This document shows, piece by piece, positions 39,201 to 57,200 of a stretch of 64,000 nt of DNA; positions within the stretch are counted from its first letter, which is position 1; every line of letters begins with the position of its first letter. The notes beneath the pieces were generated by a model. The model was not told the DNA's origin, searched no databases, and saw only the letters and a program-made list of their open reading frames with translations. The stretch is from Casuarina equisetifolia (lineage: Eukaryota; Streptophyta; Magnoliopsida; Fagales; Casuarinaceae), in assembly GCA_028551475.1 (NCBI GenBank), contig CM052359.1:10231583-10295582 (forward strand). The letters run 5' to 3'. Position numbers and translations under genes: made by a program.

Positions 39201-41128
39201 CTCTGGGGACTATTGGTCAGATGGTAGCAAAGTAGGAAGAAAATGTTCAGGCAAAATAAGCTCAGCAAATTTCCAAAGAACAATAGAACATTCAAAATTC
39301 ATAATGAAAACGGCATTATACACATGGACAGAAATTATAGTGATTGGGAATAGTTTATGTTCTCAGTGTCCCAGTTACTCTATCCTTTTTCCAGAGTTTG
39401 TTTCTGTTGACGTATGTCATAGCAAGACCTCATATAGAAGCGTAAATTTGATCATACCACAATAAACAGCATTACAATGGCCCCGTAGCTTCATCTTATT
39501 TTGCATCTTTTGCACCAAAGTTGATGGTTTAGCTATTGCATAACATGCAGAGCGAATAGATGGAGCACGATGATGCTTGGTGAAACCACCTCCAATTTCC
39601 CTTAAACTTAGGCCACGAACCTGATCAGCCTGCATGTGAGGCCAACGAAGGTAAGCTTGCAAAGGTTTAACTTGCTCGTTTTCTTTATTCCTATCACCTG
39701 CAGGAGAAAGGGGAAGTTCAGAACCAAGAAGGTAGATTAAGAATGCTTATTATGTATGTAAAACAAAATATCACAAAAATTGGCATAAAAAAGAGTGGAA
39801 AGAACAGCCAAGTTCTACAAGCATAGCAGTTCTCTTAATTTCAGCAAACACGGATTCAATAAGAGCATACCATTAGAATTCAGAGAATTTCTAGTAGACC
39901 TTAAAGGCAAAATTTCGAAGTACAATTCATTTGAAACAGTTCATATGTTATTCGGAAGAACTCTGCTGTGGTGAGAAGTTGCCGAATAAAGGTGTCAACC
40001 TCCAGATAATCATCAACGCAAACTCTTTCATAACATCATAATCATTTGTAAGAACCATACACGTCCTATATTTTCATGCTAGAAGCTATTTTTTCAAACT
40101 ATAAAAAATTCCTTGTTAAAGACAATACTATATAGATATACAAGAGGTGAGTGTAATTTATATCACATACAATCAAGAAGTGAAAAGGAACCAGATCCCA
40201 GCAATGTAAGGACATCAGCTGCATTCGGAGTGCTCCATCCAACCCTTCCACACAAAGGAGGGGCTGCACTAACTATCAGTTGCTTCAGAAGCTTTACCAA
40301 GTGATCCTTCTCAATGTGAGGATGCCTAGAGTTAATACAAATACCAAATCAATTAAACCATCCATCATATATACAGCGGTAGTATGCAAAGATGCGCCAT
40401 GCCAGTTAAACAAAAGTTAGTAATTAAATGTGCAAGAAAAAGAAACCTACAGAAGAATAAAGACAAAAAAAAAAACCCTGAGATAGAGCATCTGCTCACA
40501 TCTAAGAACTGGAATCAAATACATAGTCATGATGGTTTAGGAGGTTTATGATTCATGTTTTAGAATTTTGAATCATGCTATTACCAATGAAAAATACAGA
40601 TTTGAAGTAGGACATATAGAACTGAATAGAAACCAAGATGCATGCAATTCTGCAATAAATAAATAAAAGAAGAAAAATAATCACAAGTATCTTACCCTTG
40701 TTAATTAACTTTTTAACAGGCTGAATTTAGAAGTTGACTATGGTAGAACAATAGTACTAGCATGTATACCTCTCCACCAGATTATTGTAGCTCAACGGAA
40801 AAGATATGCCATCATCACTGTCGTCCCCACTGTGTGCACCACTTCTTGAAAACCAAGCATGATATCTTCTAGGTAAAAGATGATGTTCCATAATCTCATT
40901 GCAAAATTGCCCAAAAGTCTTCTGGCATGGCCCAATGGACAGAAAATGCAAAATTAAAAAGTAGACTTCTCTAAGGTCTACATCAACTTCAGTCTCAACA
41001 ACATGACCAGTTGCTCCTTTTTCAGATTGGACCTTCTCATGCAGCTTATTTGTAAAATTCAAAGGTGCCACAATATGAGAAGGTGCACCAGCAGCAGATA
41101 CACACTTCCGTGCATCCATATTAGGCAT
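30207..41128 (-). CDS. WD40-repeat and bromodomain protein, PHIP/BRWD family
   Basis: Likely chromatin reader or CUL4-DDB1 adaptor in the nucleus, by analogy with animal PHIP/BRWD. 24 coding exons: 41128-40770, 40325-40171, 39697-39458, 39044-38935, 38837-38760, 38676-38570, 38380-38286, 38200-38070, 37941-37838, 37749-37672, 37450-37372, 37194-37026, 36226-36156, 35489-35409, 35319-35249, 34876-34780, 34670-34611, 34273-34219, 34135-33735, 33584-32785, 32703-31725, 31614-31042, 30907-30849, 30396-30207; 5142 nt, 1713 aa. The N-terminal domain (REVYFLILHFLSIGPCQKTF) is followed by about eight WD40 repeats (residues 220-640; RYVITGSDDRLVKIWS, DCRICVWNAVDGS), a long acidic/basic linker, a Tudor-like region (YIPQLGDEVVYFRQGHEEF) and a C-terminal bromodomain (FPVPLHPELICSRLRNEYYR). 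It is homologous to Arabidopsis At2g47410/At5g49430. A second in-frame ATG lies at 41119. Confidence 0.93.
33573..33726. repeat. 77-bp tandem duplication across a BRWD intron acceptor
   Basis: Copy A (33573-33649) and copy B (33650-33726) share cattaactgaa, atagtaacttctaagtctacg and accagaaaag, with about ten differences. The unit includes the first bases of coding exon 20 and its acceptor, so copy B holds a second set of acceptor-like AGs inside the intron. Confidence 0.85.
36172..36359. repeat. 94-bp identical tandem duplication including a BRWD exon start
   Basis: 36172-36265 and 36266-36359 appear identical base for base by eye. On the gene strand each carries the 3' end of an intron, its acceptor and the first 55 bases of coding exon 13. 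Only the copy at 36172-36265 continues into the rest of the exon and its donor. Confidence 0.93.
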
Positions 41129-44105
41129 ACAGCCTGGAACATCAAAGAAATGCAGATTCAAGACCCCTTATTACTTTCAATGAATCTTGGGCATATGTAT
41201 AGACAAAACAATGGAAAGAGAGGGGCCACTTTTCACTTTCAGTAAAAAATACCAGATATAATCCTTAAGAAGTTACAGGAAAGAGAGGAAGAGAGAGACA
41301 GAGAGAGCACATTAGAAAAAAATAAAAATAAAATAAAAAATCCCAGCCACAGTACATATATTCAAATGGGATTTAAACTTGAAAGATAAAGATTTCTTAA
41401 TAACATAAGTAAAAAAGTAGTCAACAGAAAAATAAGGAACTTATTATCATTAACAAGACAAGTGATATTTCAAAGATAATAAACATAGTGGATTCTCATG
41501 TTTTGTCAACAAAATTAAGTGCCTGGTAGTGAAAGCATAAGGTGCTAGACAGGGGAACAGGAAGTCCATTTGTATAAACATTCATTAGAGAATAAAGATT
41601 TTTTCTTTCTTTACATACGCAAGTAACATATGCACCTAGTGGATCTTGAATCCACAACCTCAACGTCCATACCATTCTTATCAAGGAAATAGGTGTCATC
41701 TGAGTTAGAACTCATTGCCATCAGAAAACAAAGATATTAGCATCAGACCTACCAGGACCTAGTTATTAAAAGGACATTATATTCAATACCTTCTACACGC
41801 TACCAAAGTTGTCGTAACGCCCAAGAAACTTGTTCCATATTGGATAAATCGATTGCTTATCTTAAGTAAGAAAAGTGTAAAGTTGTTCATTGTTGCTAAA
41901 TTCTACAATGGTTTTTTACTAAGTAAGACAATATACAAATGCTTTCAAAAGCTCTAATTGTAACTTGACTACTCTTTTTGAAGCACTACGACAGGTGTTA
42001 TTAATATTTTTAGGATTCTTACAAGTGATATGAAAATAATCAAGATTAACAATAGGACATTGAGTCATTGGACAACATGCATGCTAAAGGACTTCTTGTA
42101 ATGATGTAGATGGTAAGAATAATGGTGTGGATATGACTAGCATTTTCCTTGAATCCTAAAGGTACACACTTCTTGTCAAGAAAGGTATTGGATGGTGGAT
42201 TTGATGCAACAAAAATAAGTACAAGATGTATACATATATGCAGAAATCCAAAAAGAATCGAGGGAATTTAAAACCCTTCCAAGATCACTAATTGCCAAGA
42301 TACAAAGACATATAGTAGGTCAATGAATCCAATGACAGTGAATAACTTCAAACATAATATTTGATTCCCAATCCACGATCCATGACTTAGTACAATGATA
42401 CAACAAGAAAACAGTATAACAACCAAAGAATTTTTTATATCCCTTCTCATACTTAGTCTTTGAAGATATATTTTCAGTCTGGCTTCATAAAGTTTCCTAA
42501 TGTAAGGAATATTTATCTCCTAATGAATGAATCAACCTTGCCCTTGGGCAGCCATTTTATACAAAAGCAGAAAGTTATAAAGTACATCGTAGCTTCTCTA
42601 TGAATCATTTGACATGTTAAGTTTTCCAAGGTTGTAAAAAGCATAATCCAGTGACAGTTCATCAAGCCAGGCTGTTCAAAGTTGGCTTGTTGGTGGAGCA
42701 TGCCCAGGCCAAAAGATTGAGCTTAATCAGCAGGAATGCAAGCCTAATGTGAATCGCCACTGACCTAGTACTTTGAAAGAAAACAGAAAGAGCGTTTCAA
42801 AGGAAAGAGGCTAGTGAAGTGGAAAGCCTATCAAAAATATAAGTAGGAGAAAAATAACCATTGGCAAATGAAACATTCTTTTCTTGCTTTCTATCATAAG
42901 AGATAAACTAGGTATGAGTTTAAGCAACCTTTTTTCAAGTCTCAGACACGACTGCAAACTTGGACCTCAAGCAGTAGTAAAAGGATGCTCAACCCCTATA
43001 TTACTCCAGGTTGCCTACGGAAACTGATATATGAGTTTGGGCAACAAAGCTATATACATTTCCATGATATTCTGGTTTTGTAGGTGGCCGCCCTCCGGCT
43101 AGGGATAGGGACAAATGGGCTAAAGTAACTATATAGCCAACTTTTAGCGTCGCAAGGTGTCATATAGCAGTCACTCGAAAGCTCACACAATTGGAGGATA
43201 GTGTCAACTTTTTTATTGTGTATTTACTCCTCCCTTCTGCACCTTGATTAGGCAACCATGCAAGAACATCTGGCTTCCCACGAATAGAGAACGGATATCA
43301 GCCTATGACATAACTATGTTTCTAAAACCTAAGATTAAAGATGTTACTCACGCTTTTCCAGAAGCACAGCCAACAACAAATGCACCAATTTTGTCAGGAC
43401 TTGCCCGATATTATATATCTGTTATGTGTCTAATTAGCACATAGAAGGAGTTCTACAAGAGTTATAAAGGCATTCATTCTCCCATCTTTATCTCTATTCT
43501 AGCAGCCGAAGCCAGAGATTTAGTTCAAATGAAAAAAAATATAGAAGAAATGCTGCAACCGCTTACAAAGACAAACAGAAAGTGAAACCTAAAAATTAAT
43601 TGTTTCTCCAATGTGTTAGTGTGTACAAATGAAGACACTTTTACTTATAGCATCAAAAATTGCAAACTGAAATCTCTAAAAACAATCCTTTTTTCCACCT
43701 AAAATGACAACTAATTAACCAGCAGATGAAAACAAAAGGAAACAAAAGCAAGCAAAAGCAAGAACAACAAAACTTGAATTAGGGAACCTGTGGATTGCTC
43801 CAACGATGTTACAGAGAAGCACAGTTGGCCACAACGGTAAACTCAGCCGAGTCCATGAATGCAGTTCTTTAGACACAAACATCAATCCCATTGCTATTTA
43901 GCGGCGACACATAACACACATGAATACTGTGAATCCAAAAGGCATAAGATCCAAATCAAAAATATTCGAGCAGAGAGCAACTGAAACAATAACAGGCCAG
44001 AAAAAAAGTAATTCGATTCGCATCCGAACAGGACCTTATTGTTACCTAAAATAGAGGAAGAGGACGTCTGAAGGAGCTCGTGTTTATTTCCCTTTTTGTA
44101 TCGAG
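41129..44105 (-). other. Long 5' leader of the BRWD gene, with introns and an upstream ORF
   Basis: A leader donor (TTTTAG then GTAACA) ends a first non-coding exon at 44046. A second leader exon ends at 43788 (CCACAG then GTTCCC) and joins at 41133. Spliced this way, an uORF starts at 43891 (ATGGGATTGATG...), runs 38 codons and stops at 41121-41123. The 2.65-kb intron between 43788 and 41133 has no recognised gene; the stretch 42500-43500 may hold old repeats, but no termini could be defined. Exon borders of the leader are less certain than the coding ones. Confidence 0.5.
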
Positions 44106-45741
44106 TTTCGAGGAGGAGAGGTAGAGAGAGAAAGTATCGTCTAGATGGAGGAATTTAAATTGATTGGAAAGAAACTTTCGTTGATTTACCAAAAAAATAG
44201 ATTAAAAGCGGTAAATGAAGCTAGCTTGGAATGATTATGATAATTTTTTTAATAAAAAAAAAGGAATTTGGGTGCTCCAGGATATGCTTATCCGAGCACT
44301 CAGTCAATAATGACAAAGACATCCCGCGTAAAGCATATTTCTTGGAAAAAGATAGTATATGACGAAGGGTTATCTTTGTCATTTCAAATGATGTGTTTCT
44401 CCTAACTATGATTCTTTTGCCCTCTTCTGACAGGATATGAAACCGAAAGGCCCTTTGGTTGTCAGTGCTCCTGCCCATCCTCCATTCTCGCTAACGGTAA
44501 GACTCTGCTTCTTCGTGTCGAGGGATACTGAAATTCTTGGATCAATCTCACATGCCATTAGTCAGAAGCCTGATCACGTTCATAGTCATCTGCCCTAATT
44601 TGAGATTCCTACTTTTACCCTGACAAAGGATTTTCCATCAGATTCTAGCTAAAACAGGATGGAGAAATTGAATTTAGGTTCGCGCGCATTCAGCGGCCTG
44701 CCTACTTGCTGATTTTCATCTTCGTCGTCTCTTTGTCGGATTAGAATTGGCCACACCGTTACAGAAAAGCTACCCATACTTGAGCCTTGACCAAAACGTC
44801 GCACGGGAAGAAACCCTTTGGTTGGAAATGGCGCAAAACATCAAACGTAAACCTGATGGATGATAAGTTGGGGAAGAGGTTGCAATCAAAATAGTGGCTA
44901 AAATGGTAATTGTGCTCATTGTCTTGGACTTGTGGTTGAGGAATTTATCGACTTTTTTGTCAACGGTGCTCCCCTCCACAGCGACTAGATTAAGATGTCA
45001 AACCTGCAATTTCTATAAGATCGACTGTTCATCATTCGTCCAATCTCGCAACGGTGGCAGATAACATCGTCCGATAAAGAAACTTCTCAGTGCAAATTCG
45101 GTAGCTGAAGAAAGAACAGGGGAACTACTTCCAAGTTCAAGGATCTTGATGTGTGGAAGAACTTCTCGGGAAATGAGTTGCCAAAAGATATTTTCGTATT
45201 CAAAAAGGCCGTCACAGTTCCTAAAGCAGAGAACTTTGACCATAACCTTTTTCATATGGTCCACTTGTCAAGAAGTTAATACATCTGACCATATCGTAGT
45301 GATTAGACATATTCAGTTAATGCAGTTGGTCAATTCGCGGATAAGTCTGGAGAACCCCATCTAGTCACGTACGCTGTCCCGAGCACTTTATCAGATCAAA
45401 AGGATCGTTTTATTTGTGCTTCCAGCAGCTTCAACTACATGCCTTCCACGACGCAAAACGCAAACTGCAAACAGCTTACTGCGCATGATACAGACACAGT
45501 TGGGGACCATGAAAACATTTGGCGCACTCAGACATTTTCCCTATTTCTTGCAAAATCCGTAAACGGATGACGGCATCTTATTATACATCTGAAACAAGGA
45601 AAAAATATGGCTTCCACACGCGAAACAACTAGGTTATAAGAAGAATGACAGTAAAGACGCTACCCTTTTACGGTAATCTTGTTTTCTTGTCTTCCTCGTC
45701 CATCTCTCTTCTTTTTTTTTTTTTTCACCTTCACCCTTGGA

Positions 45742-45777
<36 letters not shown>

Positions 45778-46375
45778 GGAAAAAACCCCCTATTTCCACC
45801 CTAAATTGAAACTGTTAATATGGAGAAACTAAGTGACCATTGGCATGCAGAAATTCTCTTTTCCCAGACATCTAGAAGAAAGGAGGAACGCCATATGGAA
45901 CTATTACATAATCCAAACTGGGGGTAAGGCATCGCTGCAACATGATCCGTACTAGGCTGATTTTTGGCACAACGAATTACAAGATGACAGAATTGTTTTC
46001 ACAAATATCGTTTGTCTTGTGTTGTACCCCATATTTCACTATCAATTCTGACCAACTATGACCACAGATAACCCTACTCTTGGTGATTCATTCCCTCACA
46101 AAACCGTTGCATAAAAACAAATTGCCCTAAGTTGCATCATGAAGAAGAATTACGAACATAGAAATGAAAATCTGATTTCTTTTCCCCTAAACCTTAGTCA
46201 AAAAAACAAGCTAATTACAGTTTGCTGTTTCAATACATAACTAATTATAGCAGCCGATGCTTAAATATGAAACTTGGTTTTGCTCTAACAATCAGAAGTA
46301 CCTAGGAAATCCTCCGACAACCGAATTTCAAATGCCTATTGATCAAAGACCATTTCTATACAAGCAAAGGGCGCA
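44106..46375. other. Intergenic region between MCM7 and BRWD
   Basis: Contains the BRWD promoter side, about 1.2 kb of balanced-composition sequence (44400-45650) with short open frames on the minus strand that match nothing I recognise, and the MCM7 3' UTR. A (GA)n microsatellite lies at 45746-45773 beside a T-tract. No gene is supported. Confidence 0.5.
45746..45773. repeat. (GA)n microsatellite
   Basis: About 13 perfect AG dinucleotides, preceded about 30 bases earlier by a 15-T tract. Such CT/GA blocks are common near plant transcript ends and starts. Confidence 0.9.
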
Positions 46376-52996
<6,621 letters not shown>

Positions 52997-53058
52997 GGTT
53001 TCGTTGGAGACAGAGCAAGAGAGAAACGTTGACAGTAAGGGCGAGAAAGGAATGGGAA

Positions 53059-53092
53059 TTTCGCGGCAAAATGGTGAAACCTTGGCGGGAAA
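53059..53092. promoter_or_regulatory. E2F-type sites upstream of MCM7
   Basis: tttcgcgg (53059-53066) and gcgggaaa (53085-53092; TTTCCCGC on the gene strand) match WTTSSCSS, 63-97 bases before the ATG. MCM genes are standard E2F targets in plants, so the sites probably give G1/S expression. Binding is not shown. Confidence 0.7.
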
Positions 53093-53271
53093 ATTAGCGG
53101 GCAGACGAGAGTAGGCGATTCGGTGTAACGTGGTACATGTTACGATGTGGTACCAGGACTTGTGATGGTCGCCCCTGATTGAGTCACGGGACATGGGGTC
53201 CACAGACGGAAAACTCGCGGTGATAGAGAAAAAAACAAAAGGCTAAAAGAAGATAAAAACCGGAAAAAAAG

Positions 53272-53343
53272 TGTGGCTGCTGGGATTCGAGCCCAGGTCT
53301 CCACGGCCACAACGTGGAATTCTTACCACTAAACTACAGCCAC
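53272..53343 (-). tRNA. tRNA-His(GUG), nuclear type
   Basis: On the minus strand, acceptor arm GTGGCTG pairs with CAGCCAC. The anticodon stem CCACG/CGTGG encloses loop TTGTGGC with anticodon GTG, and the T-arm CTGGG CTCGAAT CCCAG is perfect. The discriminator is A, as in eukaryotic cytosolic tRNA-His; there is no intron. A run of T follows the 3' end (aaaaaaa at 53264-53270 on the + strand), a Pol III terminator. The A-box (TAGTTTAGTGG) and B-box (GCTCGAATCCC) are intact. It is unlike plastid trnH. Confidence 0.95.
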
Positions 53344-54205
53344 AAGGTGGCAGGAGGAATATCATAATATTATTCTCCTAGGTTTTTTCATCGTTAATAC
53401 TAAATTTTTAGGTACCTAGGTTTTCTCATCGTTAATACTAAATTTTTAGGTACCTTAAGATATCAATTGTGTGATTAAATCTAATGATCGAGATCGTATT
53501 ATAACACCATTTGTTCACTCAGAAGTTATAACACCATTCGTTAATCCTAATTAAAAGAAAAAAAGGACTTTAATGTCTTAAATAAGTGAATCATTATTCC
53601 GCACTTCATTGAATCAACAAGGGTCCCCGCTTCGGGCTTGTAGAGATCTAGAGATATTCACACATGGCTTGACATTCCACATTGAAGATAATTAAATTAC
53701 CTAGGATCTCCGAGCATGAATTTACAAGAATATTTACTAGATCACTCATTCAAAACTTTTACATTGCACTTTTGAAAAAAGAGGCAAGAGATTGGTAATT
53801 TCAGTTCCAAAGAAACCAATTCCAATCTAATTTGATTCAAGAACCGATAAGCATCACGCACTTAGCCTGTTTAAGTGAATTAATGAAGGAGAAAGAAAAC
53901 AAGCAGCCTATCATGAATATCGTCCGAATATACAAAACCAAGAGCTATTGGGCCAAAAGTTTACAACAGGTGGTTGCAAGAATTCTTGCGCTCAACCAGA
54001 GACTCAAAACACCTTTTTCGGATAGCATGTATCCACCTTTAAAATGAACTCAACCGAACCCAGCGAAGGAAAGCATGTCAGGAGAAACAACAAACAACGA
54101 TTCCTATTCTCAGATAAAGCATATTGGGAAAGCCGAGTGGAAGACAGTCTGAGCGCCCAAGAATTAGAAGTCACTGTGGTCATCCATCTCACAACAGTCG
54201 GATGT
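53344..54205. other. Intergenic region between tRNA-His and VPS51
   Basis: Holds the 38-bp duplication, a second weaker repeat (ttataacaccatt at 53500 and 53527) and the VPS51 3' UTR. No additional gene is supported. Confidence 0.55.
53377..53452. repeat. 38-bp tandem duplication upstream of tRNA-His
   Basis: Two copies (53377-53414 and 53415-53452) of cctaggtttt..cat followed by cgttaatactaaatttttag differ by one base. They lie 34 bases 5' of the tRNA gene. Confidence 0.9.
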
Positions 54206-57200
54206 TTATTGAGTGATTGGACTTCGATCCCCCTTTTTGGCCAACTTTGCCTGTATAAGTTTGTCCAAAATGGGGGGTTCCAAAGGAATTGGATCCAGAC
54301 AACGCTCCGAAGTAGCAACAATAACCTGCTCAACAAATCGAGACTTCTTGTCACAATGTGAACAAACTATTAACAGAGATGGTTTTCCCTTGAAAGATAG
54401 TCACACAATTGCCAAAGAAAAGTTATTGAGGCCAAATGTTCAGAGGTTCTACAATCAAACTATTCTTTTACCTCATCAAGCAGAAAGTCAATGGCAGCTT
54501 CATCTTCAACAGTTTCCTTTAAAGGAGTCCTGAGAAACTGGATATCTAGCTGAATTTGCTGGAATCCACTCCGATTGAATGTCTGGAGCCGGACAAATTC
54601 TTGCAAACTTTTAAGGCATAATTTAACTATTGTTGTTACCACTGACTCCTGCACTTCACAAGTGAGCTCAGTTCATGTCATGGATACACAACTGCAATTA
54701 TTAACTCCCCACAACAGTAAGAGGACTAAGTACCTGTGTATATTCAACTTTTGTAAAAATTTCAACTTTTTGCTTAAACAGTTTTGCAAGATGAGTTTCC
54801 AAAAGTTGACTCCTGCCCCTTTGGGTGTTGGACCGATTCAACTTTTCCTCTCGTAATGGATTGCTCCTGGATGTGGTAGTACTTCCATTGCTGTCATTCC
54901 TGCGATGCCTTCGCAGCCCTTCAGGTAGAATCTGCTTTACTTCACGTTCTATTGCTTCAAGCTAGTGATGGACAAAAAGAGTTAAAGTTGTGTCTTGATT
55001 TTGCTGCGAAATAACTAGTATGTACAGGTTCATGCAACTAAATACCTAGGGCTTATCAAATAGTAATGTTGGCCAAAAACAGGCAGTCGTACTTGGAATT
55101 CAGAAATCTCAACATTTAATTGGAAATGTCAAGCACAAAATTAAACCTGAAAATCTACGGAGTACAGACCTCTTGGAGAAATAAATCAACAAACATATGA
55201 ACTTCTCTGGGTTCCTTATGCTGCACAATTGTCAAATATCAGACAAGTCAAAACTAAGTGATCCAAATGCTAGGTAGTTTCATCAAATCGATCAATCACA
55301 GCCATAAAGCACGTTTACCTTGACCCAATTTGGTGTTGTAAACCTCTTCTTCAGGAGAAGTGATATCCTCTGAGTTCTCATATTGACATACTACAAAAAA
55401 AAGAAAAAAGTAAAACTATTATCAGTTGTCATCTGTTTAACTGGATATAAAATATTCATAATAGAACAAAGTCAAAGGCAAAAATGAAAACATATACCAG
55501 ACTGTTTAGTAGGAAATGGCATCACAAGGAAAACACTCTCAGCGAACTCTCACTTAACCAAAATGAAAGGGGACATATATATGAAAAACATACACCTTTG
55601 TTCCCTAATCTGCTACCAACTGAAATTAGAGACCAAACCACATAAATTTTAACTCATACAAGGTGCAGAAACTTCTCTCCAGCTGAACGAAAAATTCGAC
55701 AAATTTCTCCAGGAACAAAGGGAGGCCCATATTCATAGCCTCTAGCACCACCACCAGAAAAAGAAGCAGCTATTTCCTGACAAGTAGAAGATCACAATTC
55801 AATCCAAACCACCGAGCATATTTGTAAAAACCATAACTGCAGTAGTTGATGCTTATAAAGAAAATGCTAAATAAAATAATCAGTTATATCCTTGCCTCAG
55901 TGATTCTTGGAATGGCAGTTTGTTCGATGAAAACAGAAAGTTGAGCCAGCACCAGGACAAGGCCAGCAAGAGCTTTTTCTACTTGTTTTCCGTCTGCAAA
56001 ACCTTGACCTTGACTGGCTGAATTCTTTCTTCCTGAAAGCAAAAGGAAATGATCATCAAGTGCCCTGAAAAAGTCTTGAAATCCTTCTTGAACAAAATCA
56101 ATTATCAAGTCCTTCAGTTGGACTAGTAGATCCAGATTGTCGTCAAGAATGTGGTGGAAGTCCTGGAAAAAGAGAATACAACTCAGAAGCTAAACGAAGA
56201 GTTGTGCATGTATAACAAAAGGAGTGACTACGAGCAAATGAAATATATAAAGTGCAAGTACACAGAACCAAATCTAATAAAAGCACTACCAACGACACCT
56301 GCATGCATAATACTCTCAAAGCATCTAAATTACCTGTAGAACATCCATGCTGCCCTGAAGCACTGCTTTTTTGCTGGCCTCCAAGGGAACCTGCAAGGAA
56401 TACTCTTCTGCTCCATCTCTTTGTCCCACCTGGACTTTTGTAAGGGAATCTGCACGGGAAATAGAATTTTACTAAGACCTTTTCAGCCTCCAAAAAGATA
56501 AGACTGGACTACCTCAAGCAAACACGCTTGAGTTTAAGGTCACAAATACTTAGTATTCAATAGAACATGAAATAGACCTGTAGCTAACCCATTGGACAGA
56601 GTTCTTTATCCTGTTACTTTCTTTTTCACTTTTGTGTTCCTTAATTGCATAGAGTTCCATGTCATTTTCCATTTCTTTCTGGATCAAAGAAAAAATATTA
56701 ACACCTTATTGGGAGAAAAGCAAAAATAACCTGAGATATCAAGTAGGAGATGAGAAAATGTGCTGGCAACATACTTCCTGAGAACAACCCTGGTAGCCTG
56801 AAACCATAGAGGGACAATTTATTATCACAAAATAATTAGGGAGGGTAGAGAAATGAAAATATAGATTAACATCAACTAGTAGTCCAATAATTTCAAAGAA
56901 AAACCTCCAAAGAGTATTCAGGAAGAGCAGCCTCATTTAACACTTCATCCATCAGGAGTACGTCTGTCCAAATAATTCCTGTATGCCAATTGGCAGTCAT
57001 CACAAAAGTGCAAAATAATAAGGAAATGGCTTCAAATTATAGTATTGAAATTATTTGCACTGAACATGCAATATAACTGAAGAAAGCTTGGAACAAATTT
57101 TTTCCATTGCTAGAAAGCACTAATTTTCATCCTAAGTTTTATAGACCATTAAGAAAGTTACAGAAACCTCTCATACATGTTGTGGACTACAACCAGCCAA

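Noticed and set aside
42500..43500. Possible transposon inside the long BRWD leader intron
   Set aside because: No terminal repeats, target-site duplication or transposase remnant could be defined.
44770..45264. Minus-strand frames of 69 and 83 codons between MCM7 and BRWD
   Set aside because: They do not join by credible splice sites and match no family I know; could be a pseudogene fragment but unsupported.
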